Below are positions 10,404 to 21,700 of a DNA stretch of 64,000 nt, one piece after another. Position 1 is the first letter of the stretch; every line of letters starts with the position of its first letter. A program made the translations under genes and the position numbers. Origin of the DNA: Dendrobium chrysotoxum (Eukaryota; Streptophyta; Magnoliopsida; Asparagales; Orchidaceae); assembly GCA_019925795.1 (NCBI GenBank), contig CM034305.1, positions 56,656,573 through 56,720,572 on the forward strand. The letters are read 5' to 3'. Below the pieces are notes generated by a model, which was not told the origin of the DNA, searched no databases, and saw only the letters and a list, made by a program, of their open reading frames with translations.

Positions 10404-12948
10404 TGACACATCTAGGATTAGAATACCATTCAACATGTCCTGACCAGACTAAATTCAAGGAAAACCATTAAATATCTGCATTTGAACCCTTCTACATATG
10501 TATTGGAATGTTCTGTGTATAAGTGAGAGGCTGCATATGTTCTAAAGTGGGTCCCAGGGATTTGTTTGCTTGTTCTGAATATCTAAAACTTTTCCCCTAG
10601 GGCACCGCTGCGTTGGGGAAGTTGGCACCCCGCTGTTGAGCTTTCTAGAATTTTGAAAAATCGAACTAGTACAATGACGTTGGATTTAACGCTGCAGTGC
10701 TATAAGCTCCCAAAGGGAGTGCTGCAATGTTGGTATGACTGGTCGCCGTGGCACTTAGCTTGAATTCTGTATTTAAATATCATTTTTCACTAATTTAAAC
10801 TCATTTCTCACTCAAGACAGCTGGTTAGAGAGAGATATGAAGAGATTTCTAGAAAAAGAGTCTGTGTCAGGCCAACTGTGGACCATTTTCAACTAACAGC
10901 CCAATTTTTTAAGTTGTTCTGATCAAGGTAGATTACATTTTATCTATCTTAATTTTCAAAAATAAGAAAATTTTGGAATTTTTCTAATTTAAATTATAAT
11001 TTCATTAACAAGAAATAAGGATAACTTATTATCTGCAAAACTTTTACCGCGTAACTTTTATTATGTTATAGAGATAATGATTCTAGATATTTATGTATTT
11101 TTTAAAAAATTTTACAATGGAGATTTTGGAAATTTCACTGTTTTAATTGATTAAAAAATAATTCTGACACTAAAAAATAATATTATAGTACAATTAAAGC
11201 TACAAGATAATGTTTTAAATAATCTCTAGTAATTTGGCTATATTTTAAAATTGTATATTTGTACTTAGTAGTATATTTAGCTGTTTACCATTGTAGTATT
11301 TTGTGAAATTATGAAATGAGTTTGATTATATTTCAATTATTTTAATGCAATAAATTATTAATTTAATTGGTTGAATGTGTGATTTTGAGGAGTTCTAGGG
11401 TGGAAGGAGGATGTTATGTACTGATGTTAAATGCACATTCTGGTGGTATACCACATTATATTATTAAAATTCTTCTAATTATGTCCGTTGGGAGCCATAA
11501 ATGTTACAATTTTCTAAATTTTGTCCTATGATGCACCGACACTTCTCCTCAAAGAGGCGTGTAGTGTCCGACACGTATCCAACACGACACATTTTTGACA
11601 CACCTCCAACACACGTGTCTTAAATATTTTATGAATTTGTAATATAATTTCTTGAATTTAAAAAAAAAAATTATTTAAAATATAAAAACTAATTTTTTTA
11701 TTTTCTCTCCACAATACCGAATCAACTGCTTGCACTCAATACCTCATTCATCGAATATTCTCATTATCATTTCTCTTTAGTGGGTCGTGACTTTAGTTTC
11801 ACAACAATGCCCAATGTCATCTCAACATCGACGTCTGACATTATTACAACATCGACATATCAAAATAACCTCAACATCAAAGTTTAACACTGTCATGATA
11901 TTGATGCTCGATGCTAGCAATTTCTAAACCCCCAACTTAGCAGCTCATCTTTATCCGACGTCATCTTAACAACAACCAATACCCTTTCAACATAGATGAC
12001 AGATGTCCTCTTAACATCGACGTCCAATACTTACTGCATAACATTCATACCCGACTCTCGACATCATTGCCGTCTCCTCTCTTGATGTCTGATACACGAC
12101 ATTGACACCCAACTCTCGACATTCTAATATTAATTATTTTAAGCATAAATTCTAGTTAAATGATTTATTATTTCTAAATTATTTTTAATATTATATTTAT
12201 TCAATTTTTATACAATGTTTTTAAAATATAAAAATTATAATACCGTGTTCAACTCGTGTTCGTGTCATATATTTATTATTTTTAATAATTGATGTGTCCT
12301 GTGTCCGTGTCATGTCGTATTTGTGTCGCCGTGTCCGTGTCTATGCTTCATATATTTTGTCTGATATTAAGTGAGTGCTTATTTATTTTTCCAACACTGT
12401 TATTCGAATTAATGATAACTGCAATTACTATTTTGCTCAGTACTGTGATTTATTATATATTGCTTTCATCACTCAATTAAATATTTAGGAATATATTCAT
12501 TTAAAAATTTATGTTGGTAAATATAGATTGTTAAGCTATATTAGATCACCATTGTTATGCCTACTATTTTCAGGATCTAAGAGGGGGAAGGGCTAGTTGA
12601 GTAGCAGTATTAGGATCTAATTTGAGTTTGTAGAGATTTTTCTTTCTTTTGATTTTTATATAGTCATGGCTAATTTTTATTATTCTATTTTGTAGCTCAG
12701 TCTATAGCCATGCACTATAATTGTACATGCATTTTGATGATTAATGAAAAAAAATTATGAATGAGTTTATTTTCAGTGCACTGGATGTTATTGGTAGCTT
12801 TGTGTTTATTGTTATTTTAAAGTTAAAATTTGGATGAAAATTTTGAATAATTTCCAAAACATAGATTCTCAAATTTGTCTATTGCATTCCAATATGATAG
12901 GCTCTGTCTAGTCTGAGTTTTATCGGGTTAGATTGTGATAAGCCTTTC
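10404..12948 (+). repeat. 5' LTR of Tekay-like element, interrupted by hAT-like element
   Basis: Begins TGACAC and ends just before the primer site. Without the inserted element (11526-12353) and its duplicated target it is about 1.7 kb. It aligns with the right LTR from 'gattagaata' through 'ggtggaaggagga' and again at the very end ('tgataagcctttc'). Confidence 0.75.
11526..12353 (-). mobile_element. hAT-like non-autonomous element, copy 1
   Basis: 828 bp, flanked by a perfect 8-bp duplication ATTTTGTC (11518-11525, 12354-12361). The termini are CTATGATGCA and TGCTTCATAT. The outer parts are rich in 'gtgtccgtgtc' and 'cgacacgt' words, and the centre has degenerate 'catcgatgtc/caacatcgac' repeats. 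It is the reverse complement of the element at 52963-53773 by eye over its full length. The 8-bp target duplication places it with hAT elements. No transposase is encoded. Confidence 0.8.
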
Positions 12949-12960
12949 TGGTATCAAAGC
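12949..12960 (+). other. primer binding site, tRNA-iMet type
   Basis: TGGTATCAAAGC differs from the common plant TGGTATCAGAGC in one base and sits directly after the 5' LTR. Confidence 0.75.
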
Positions 12961-13097
12961 AGTAGTTTTAAAAATTGATAGTAAAATAAATCTATAAAAA
13001 AATGATTTATAAGTCAAGTGGGATAGTTTTAAGTCTATCTAGGCATTCATATTTGTTTTCATGTGTATGTATGTTTAATTTAGTGTTTTATGTGGTT

Positions 13098-13690
13098 ATG
13101 GATCTACCAGACCAAGATATGATAAATGGATAGAGTGCCAGTCAGGCAACACTCATACATAGTACTGCTCCTACAGTCAATACTAATATTATTTCATAGT
13201 TTGTCAGTTTGGTAGCCCAACTGATGGGTGAGGCACGAAGCAAAATTCTTGTTATTCGATCTGATGACGTAGACCACCATCTACAGATGTTTCTGAAATT
13301 GAAACCTTTGAGATTTGAAGGTACTATTGAGCCCAAAGAAGTAGAGGACTGGTTGAGGAAGTTAGGTTAAAGAAGACTTTTGATGATATGCATTGTCCTA
13401 CTGAGAGAAAGGTATCATTGACAGTTTTCTTGCTAGACGGAGAGGTTATGTGCTTATGGATGGGCCAGTAAGAAGAGAAGTTTCATTGGAGACTGAATTC
13501 CATGATTAGTTGGAAAGAATTTTTAGATGTGTTCTGAGCCTGGTTCATACCACCCTCTATACATCAGCAAATACAAGAGATTTTTCTGAGATTAGTTTAA
13601 GAGAGCAGGACTGTTATGTAGTGCGAGGTAGAGCTTACTACTTTATCCAAATATGCTTAAGATTATTCAGGTATTGGGAGATCTTTTAAG
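13098..13690 (+). pseudogene. gag remnant of Tekay-like element
   Basis: Short open stretches match the family's gag: FLKLKPLRFEGTIEPKEVEDWLRK near 13290-13365 in one frame and, after shifts, words like ERKVSL and 'FIPPSIHQQIQEIF' to about 13580. Several in-frame stops and shifts break it. It starts at an ATG at 13098. It is not functional. Confidence 0.7.
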
Positions 13691-14345
13691 ACTATGTTCT
13701 AAATTTTGGTGGTAGTTAGGAAGATTACATTCTTTTGATCAAATTTGCTTACAACAACTACTTTCAGTCAAGCATACCTATGACCCCTTATGAAGCTCAG
13801 TATAATAGAAAATTTAGGACCCCTCTGTCTTAGACAAAGGTGGGTGCAAGGAATATGATTGTACCATCTTTGGTTGATGACATAGCTAAAATATTCATTT
13901 AATCATGGATAGATTAAAAGTTATACAGGACATGTAGAAACAATATTTTGATGCTAAGCACCGAGCTATGAAGTTTCAGGTAATATATGTGAAAATCATA
14001 TCGATAAAAGGCATCAGTAGATTTGGCAAAGAAGAAAAGTTGAGTCTAAGTTATGTTGGACCCTTTTGAACTTATTGAAAGAATTAAAAAGTCTACCTTT
14101 AGGTTATGATTGTCGGATTATATATCTGAGATTTATAACGTATTTCATGTGTCACTTCTAGGGAAGTGGGTATCTGATTTTCAATATTATGTATCTACTG
14201 AAGAAGTTGAGATGCGTTCTAATCTGAGTTTCAAAGAGGACCAGAGAGGATTCTAGCATATAATGTTAGGAGGCTAAGAAACAAACAAATTCAAATAGTT
14301 AAAATTCAAAGAAGGAATCTAAGATGAAGAGTTGTATCCTAATTT
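13690..14345 (+). pseudogene. integrase C-terminus / chromodomain remnant
   Basis: Broken frames carry the end of chromoviral integrase: IKFAYNNYFQSSIPMTPYEA (about 13738-13797), AKHRAMKFQ, YVGPFELIERI, then NVFHVSLLGKWV and a tail ending ELYPNLF, which fits the chromodomain position. The catalytic core is absent, because gag joins almost directly to this part through an internal deletion of the pol region. Confidence 0.75.
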
Positions 14346-14398
14346 ATTCTGAGGGTTTGAATTTTAAAATATCGAGGATGATATGGAGAGGAGAATTA

Positions 14399-15430
14399 CG
14401 ACACCTCCATGATTAGAATACGGTTCAACATATTCTAACCTGACAAGATTCAAGATAATCCATTAAATTTATGTTTTTGAGCCTTTTTGTATGTCTCAGA
14501 ATGTTTTATGTACATGTGAGAGCCTACGTGTATTCTGAAGTGGGTCCTAGAAGTCTATTTGCATGTTCTAAATATCTAAAAATTTACCTCTAGGGCACTG
14601 CGGCACTGGAGAAGTTAGCACCCCAACATTGAGCTTTCTAAAATTTGGGAAAATTGAATTAGCACAACAACATTGGGTTTGGCATTACAGCACAATAGAC
14701 TCCCAAAGAGAGCACTACGGTGTTGGCATGACTGGTCGACATAGCACTTAGCCTATATTCTATATTTAAATGTCATTTTCTATTATCTCATTTCTCACTC
14801 AAGGAAATCAGCAAGAGATAGAGAGAGATTTCTAAAGAGAGAAAGTCCATTTGGAGTGACTTCGATACTATATCAACTATCAAACCAATTCTGAAGGTTG
14901 CTCAAATCGAGATAGATGATATTTTATCTATCTTAATTTTCAAAAATATAAAAATTTAAGAATTTTCTGACTTAAATTATAATTCTATGAGTGAAAAATA
15001 GGAATAACTTATGATCTACAGAACTTTTAATGTGTAACTTTTAATATGTTATAGAGATAATAATTTTGGATATTTAATTATTTTTCTAAAAATTTTACAC
15101 CAAGAATTTTGAAAATTTTGCTATTTTAATTTATTATTAAAGAATTTTGACATTAAAAAATAATGTTATAATACAATCAATGCTTCAAGATAATGTTCTG
15201 AATAATCTCTGATAATTTAGTATATTCTCAAATAGTATATTTCTATACAGTAATATATTTAGATGTCTACCATTATAACATTTTATGAAATTCTAAAATG
15301 AGTTTATTTATATTTTAATTACTGCAATACAATGAATTATATGCTTAATTGATTGAAATATGTGACTGAGAAATTTTAGGGTGGAAGGAGGAAGTTTTAT
15401 TCTAAATGCACATCTTGATAAGGCTTTCCT
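14399..15430 (+). repeat. 3' LTR of Tekay-like element, internally deleted
   Basis: Aligned with the 5' LTR it starts CGACAC (a mutated TG) and follows it to 'taaatgcacat', then jumps to the last bases 'tgataaggctttc'. About 0.7 kb of the 3' part is lost. Confidence 0.65.
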
Positions 15431-15579
15431 TTAACATGCTCCTCCACTATGATTGCTATCACTTAGATATTTTGGAATGACAATTACAACATTTTAGAAT
15501 GTTTAAGAGTATTACTTTGCTTTTTCTTTCTTAAAAAGTATTTTGAGTATGCTTAGCAATGGACATGGGCAAATGCCAC

Positions 15580-15783
15580 CTACAAGCAACCCAATGGCGA
15601 TCCTGGCATGGTTCCCTCGTCTTCTTCATAGGCTAGTTGTTGTCCACTTGATCTATATGGAGGAGGCAATATGGCATCGACATCAGCAAACCTCTCATGG
15701 TCGCATGGACTATTCACAAGGGTTGAATCTAGAACGTCATCAGGAAGGTTGTGCAATGTTTCCTCCAGAAATGACCTCACAGA
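15580..15783 (-). CDS. DUS gene exon f (last coding exon)
   Basis: 204 bp including the stop: SVRSFLEETLHNLPDDVLDS, an acidic stretch, LPPPYRS and the C-terminus GSPLGCL. The acceptor is 'tgtgcag'. No AATAAA is seen in the 150 bp between the stop and the neighbouring retrotransposon LTR. Confidence 0.88.
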   Translation of the reverse strand, partial: SVRSFLEETLHNLPDDVLDSTLVNSPCDHERFADVDAILPPPYRSSGQQLAYEEDEGTMPGSPLGCL

Positions 15784-18700
15784 CTGCACAAACAAAAACT
15801 TCCACCTTAGGTTCTTATAAAATCATGATTTCATAAAAGGCATAAAAGAGAACCTGGAAGAGCAAGAAATGGACAGAAATGTCAACTGGTTTGCCCAGAT
15901 TACTAGCCAACACCCTAAACTTATCCTTGAATGCATAATCAACTTAGTTTTTTTTTTTAAGAGTCTAGAAAAAACTTTATTAGAAATTCATAACATTCGC
16001 AAAACAATAACCAAATTTTTAGGCTTCTCTGTGAACTTTAAAATTTCGTTAAGCAGACCAAACACTTCTCACTGTAAAGAAAAACACCAACAGGCTACAA
16101 TATCACAGGACTGAGATAATGAAGATGGATCAAATAATCGGAGAGCAGGAGAAGCTAGGGCTGCTTGAACCGATCAACCTCTTTACCATTAGTTCCATCA
16201 TCTGAGGTTACCCACCCCCTTTGCTTCTATTTCAAGATAGAAACAATTGCTGAACCAAAATTTAAAAGAAAATTCTACATTTTTATGCCTTTGTTTTTTG
16301 TTTAGGGGGTAGGGCTGCCGAATTCACATAGGTGTGTAATGCGGAGTGGTTTTTTTCATAAGAGATTGAAATTTAAAATTTTGACTGCTTACTTCCCTCT
16401 TAATTTATATAGAAAGCTTGAGGAGCTTTGAGGTGGAAATTTTGCATCACCAAAGTTATCCGCTTCTCCGGCTGCCCTCCTGCAACGTGCCTTAAGAGAG
16501 GCCATGAATAATATAAGGAAAACGACTGCGGTACAATCATATTCGAGTTCAAAAACATCACCCTAACTGACTATTCATTAACAATTAGGTTTTGTTTGGG
16601 ACGGCTTTCTTACTGTTTCTTAAAGCAGCTTTCTAGTATAAAATTTTTAATTTTTTAACTAAAAAGCTGTTTTAATAAGCAAGAAGAAAGCTGTCCCAAA
16701 CGAAGCCTTAGTCTAACACATTTCCCTGTTTTTTTAAGGTTTGCATTTACATGGAATAAACTAGTTAATTTCAATTTTCCAATTAAAACTGTCCAATTTT
16801 ATTTCTGGGAGATAGAGTTGGTAAGAAGTTTATTAGGCTTTTTTTGCTTCTGCATAAAGATTGGATGTGTGTGTGTGTGTATATATATATACACACACAC
16901 ACACACGCACACAAATTATCATGTAGAAAAAGCTAAATAATCATGTAGAAAAAGCTATCATTTAAAAGCCAAAAGGGTTCAAACACATTCAGAAAGACAA
17001 ACCTATTGAAATTAGCATCATCTTTAGTAAAACTTGAGACCCAGTAATTGGCTTGGTCGAAATCTGCAATACATATGGCCGCTTGATTGATCAAGTGGTT
17101 AAGGATTTCACTCTCCTGAAGGACGTAGGTTCAAAGTCACATTGTTTGGCAACTTTTCAATCAACATTCCAGGAAAAATCCTCAATACGTATTTCCTTAC
17201 CTTAATTACAATTTTTTATTTCAGACAAACTGAATTTTACTCCTAAGGCTTCATTTGGGACAAGCTTTTTTACTGCTTCCTAAAGCAGCTTTCTAGGACC
17301 AAAATTTCTAGTTCAAAAAATTTTTATATTTAAAAATTGCTTTAGAAAACAATAAGAAAGTTACCTCAACCGAAGCTTAAAAGAAAGAAAAATGGTGCAA
17401 TTAGTTTTCTTAAACATATGTGATTTTAGAAATATGTTTTCAATTATTGCATGAATAAGTTGTATTTCATTGCTTCTTCATTTTTTTTAACTGATGTTTC
17501 ATGACTAGTATGAATCTTGGAAAATCCGTTTGAATTACTTGTGTTTTGAAAAAGTTTTCATTATTGAAAATGATTAATTTTACGTGAATACTTTCATAAC
17601 TTTAAAGTTTCCTTTCACTTGATATTCTTTCATGTTTATCTATAAGCACAAAAATGTCCAACATTGAGCGCTTAATGCCATTGATGATGATTTGATGAAC
17701 CTTCGTTTAGGTTTCATCATAATAACAACATTATTTAACTTTTATATGTATGATAATGCCAAATTGACAAGCACGTGCTTCATGGGATTTGTAGACGAGC
17801 AATACAGTATTGAAGGAGCAAATAACTAAAAGATTATATAATTACTTGGAGAGTATTAACTAGATAAGACATGAGTTTTTTCTACTAAACAGAAAATAGG
17901 TCTTGAAAAGGTCCTAAAAAAAATCTAATGTTCAGGCGCAAGGTGTGAAGAGAAGTTGTGAAGGGGTGCTTTTTACATACCTTGCAATGCCTTAATGCAG
18001 CATCAGCCGCCTGTTTCCACCGACTATTCCCAGGTTCTGAATGAAAAAGATTTAGCAGAGGCTGCCATAAAATAAGACATGTTAAACAAAAGTTTATTAA
18101 AGCATAAAGAAGCAATAATAAATCAGAAACCTAGAGATGTGAACTAAATTTCCATCAATTTATTACAAATACTAAGTATTATCGAACTAATTGAAGACTT
18201 CCACTTAAGGAAAGAACGCCTACATTGATGCAGGACAACTTGAGGTTGGACTTCCTAATAGAACTAATATGATGTGTCATATACTCACGCAAATAAAAAT
18301 TAAGGGTTCACATTACACAAGTTATCAATCAATTCAAAAAATGATTTAGAAAAAAACTAAGACAAGATTAAGATTTTGTTTGGGACAGCTTTTTTGCTAT
18401 TTTATAAAACTGATTTTTAGTAAAAAATTTCTAATTCAAAAAATTTTTATACTAGAAAGTCGTTTTAGACAGCAGCAAAGAAGTTGTCCCAAATTAAGCC
18501 TAAGCCTTTAAGCCTGGTTGACAATAAATTGATTGTAAATATCTATGAAACTTAGCAATTATTAAATTGATTGTAAATATCTATGAAACTTAGCAATTAT
18601 TTTCAAAGAAATAAAATCAATGAGCATATTAATTAATTTGCACAAGATCAAATTTCCAACATATCACTTTTTGACCAAAATTAATAGCACTAATAACTAA

Positions 18701-21700
18701 ACAAGTCAAGAAAGAATATAGAAAAAATATGCAAGGAACAACATTACCAAAGAAAAATCAAGTCACGAACTGGCACAAGGATATGACTTCTTCCAAAATC
18801 AAATAATCGTACTACTACAGCGCTTGAAAGAATCACAAATTTAGTTTTCACTTAACAAAATTAAAAACTAGGATTTCAATCAAAATATTTTGAATTATAT
18901 TCTCAAATCACTATTTATAGACTCCTCATAATCAAAACTAATAGAAAATTTTGATAAAGGGTTAATAGCAATTTACGTTTAAACTAATCACCATTTATTT
19001 AAAAGTCTCGAAAAAAAACCAAAAACCACCTTGTAATGGCAACCGACTCAGTAGAGCCAATTTCTTTTTTCAAGCACGGTCGGACTAATTGAGCGTGGCC
19101 AAGGACGGACACGACTCCTCGCATGTAGATGGGAGCTTCGAGGCTTCGATTGGAGACAGAGTCGGACAAAACCAAGTGCGGGAATCCGAGAGGAAGAAAA
19201 TGTTTACATGCAGTTTCATGGCTTCGATCATAGAGTCAAGGAAAAGTTCGTGTGTTTGACAGGTATGAAGAAAAAGTGTGGTTCACTGCTGCAAACGAAG
19301 GAGAAGATCGGAGTAGTAGTTCGTGTGTGGTTGTGTCTACTTTCAATGAATCGAAGGCAAAAGAGAGAGTTTGTATGCGATTGCTATTCAACAAAGGTGA
19401 AGGAGAATAATTTCTTGAAGGTTTGGTGTTTGGTGTTCAATGTCGGAGCAAGAGAAGAAGTTATAATCTAGGCGATTGCTATTCGATAAAGAAGAAGAAT
19501 AGGAGTTCGCTTGTCAGAGTAGTGCGTCTTTGTGCAACCTATTTTTACTGAAATTGAAATTAGAATAGTAGTGTTGTACAACTTGATTTCATAAAGTCAG
19601 AGATAGAGAGACATAGAGAGGAAGAGATATAGAGTAAGTAAATTTCTATTTGAGAAGGAACTATGATTCGATTTGATTTAATTCAACAGGGAAGAAGAAG
19701 AAAACATATTGATTTGTATAATCATGACTCGACGAAGAGGAAGAAAGTAAAGTTGCCAAAGAAAATTATTTAAATATAATTTCAATTTTATAAAATATAA
19801 TATAAAGGCAATTAAAAATATAACGTAATAATTAGATGTGTTTGATGTTTTTATTGACAACATTCGATGCGTTCAACATTATCATTGACGGCGTTCGATG
19901 CGTTCGACTAAACCCTTACAATGTTCGACATCTCCAACATAACTTTTGATGTTATTTAATACTGTTAATGTTATTTTAAGAAGTGACAATATAGAGCGGT
20001 AAAGGCGAGGCAAAGCATTGAAACAAACAAGTGTGCTCTCGATAAATCTAGGTAAAGGTTAGATACATTATTAGCAATTTATTGAAAACTTTCATTTCAA
20101 TATAGTTATAAATCAGATTTGTAAATTGACGTAATTATATACCTGATGGTTAGGTTGTGTACTAATAAAGGTCAATTAAGAATGTAAAGAACTTTGAAGT
20201 GGAGTTCGACCTTCGAAAAGAAAGTAAACTAGCACTTCAGTTTTACTATTAATTAAATGCATTTACTGATATGGCATATTGTATGTATATTTACTAATTT
20301 ATGGTAACAATGTTTACATTAAAATGATGAATCAAATGACATGTGTTAGGTTATAATATTCATTAAATATAATATTATCAATTTATATATAAATATGAAA
20401 AAGGAAATAATGAAATTATGATATTGAATAAAATGTACTAAAATGGAAAAAGTAATATGCATACAAATAAAGTGTTCACCCCATATTGTAGGCTGGAGAA
20501 GCAACGTACCAATGCATGAAATTTTGAAAAATATTGTAAATAAAAATAGTTATACCTTTATTGGTATAAAATTTAGAAATCGCTCCTAAAAATAAATAAC
20601 TTATTAAAAAGTTAAAAAGTTAAAAAGTTGGAAGTTGAAATATTAAAGAATATTCATAAAAAATGATAATTATCAATGCTCGTGTTTATGTTTATTGAAA
20701 AGGTCAATGATAAATCACGACTACATACATTTTTTTTTATTTATTATTATATTATAAAACTTTAATCAACAACTTAATTTGATGATGGAAGCTCAACCTA
20801 ATTAATTAAATATTTTAGGTAAGAACTGAATAAATAACAGACTGAGAAGGCTTTGTATATAGACAAAGAGGTTCAAATGAAAATAGGTAAGAATTATGTT
20901 ATATTTTTTCAAATTGAAAAATTAATGATTAGCAGCTCTTTCAGTGAATCTTTCCATAATTTTGAATGTTATTTATTTGATTGTTTAGTTATTGCTGAAA
21001 GATCTAATTCTCATCCAATTGTTGTTCCCGACTTATTATTTCAAGTACTCAGCTCGAGTTATGACAAAAGTGGTATCAAAGTCACGTAAAATTATTTTAG
21101 GAGATATGAATCATTCTGAAAGAGCAATTACGTTGATTATTAAATTTAAGGAGAATTGAGTTGATGTTATTTTTTAATATAATTAGGTGAATTTAGTTTT
21201 AAATTTAAGGACCATGAATAATCTCGAGGAGAATATAGAGAGAGCTACGATGAGTGTAACTATTGATACAAATGATTTAGCACAAATGATGACAGCAACA
21301 AGTTAATTAATTTAAGATTTGAGATCTCAGTTTGCAAGAAATAATAGTAGTGATGTTTCAATGAATAAACATTTGAAAATATTTCAAGATATGCAATCAC
21401 CTATATTTAAGGGAAATAAAGGGCTTACTGAAGTGAAGAATTAACTACTGTGTATAGAAAAGATATTATATAATATATTTTGCCTTGAAGAGGTGGATGG
21501 GGTAGCATCAGCATCAATATCAGCCAGCTTGGACAAATTTGACGGGTTGAATTTAGCTCTTGATGCTTATTAAGCAAATTTGGGCATACTTGTTTAACCT
21601 TTTAATGGAGTGATTCATAAATCATCACAGTCAAATTTACCTTGTTGGTGAATTGGGTGTCTCTAAAATCCACTTTCAGCAATTGCATAATCTCATCATC

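Larger units (their letters stand above)
10404..15430 (+). mobile_element. decayed Ty3-gypsy element, Tekay/Del chromovirus type
   Basis: The two LTRs (10404-12948 and 14399-~15430) align by eye over about 1 kb and flank remnants of gag and of the integrase C-terminus. A primer site TGGTATCAAAGC (iMet type) follows the left LTR. A purine run 'atggagaggagaa' precedes the right LTR. Protease, RT, RNase H and most of integrase are deleted and the surviving frames are full of stops, so the element is dead. Its right LTR ends about 150 bp from the stop codon of the tRNA-dihydrouridine synthase gene. The outer boundaries are good to within a few bases on the left. The right end and target duplication are uncertain. 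Confidence 0.8.

Noticed and set aside
17078..17160. tRNA gene
   Set aside because: A- and B-box-like words exist but no acceptor or anticodon stem can be paired; a SINE head is more likely.
19208..19471. 87-codon frame in a GC-richer patch
   Set aside because: No domain recognised, and the patch repeats its own words ('gcgattgctattc' twice), suggesting repeat DNA.
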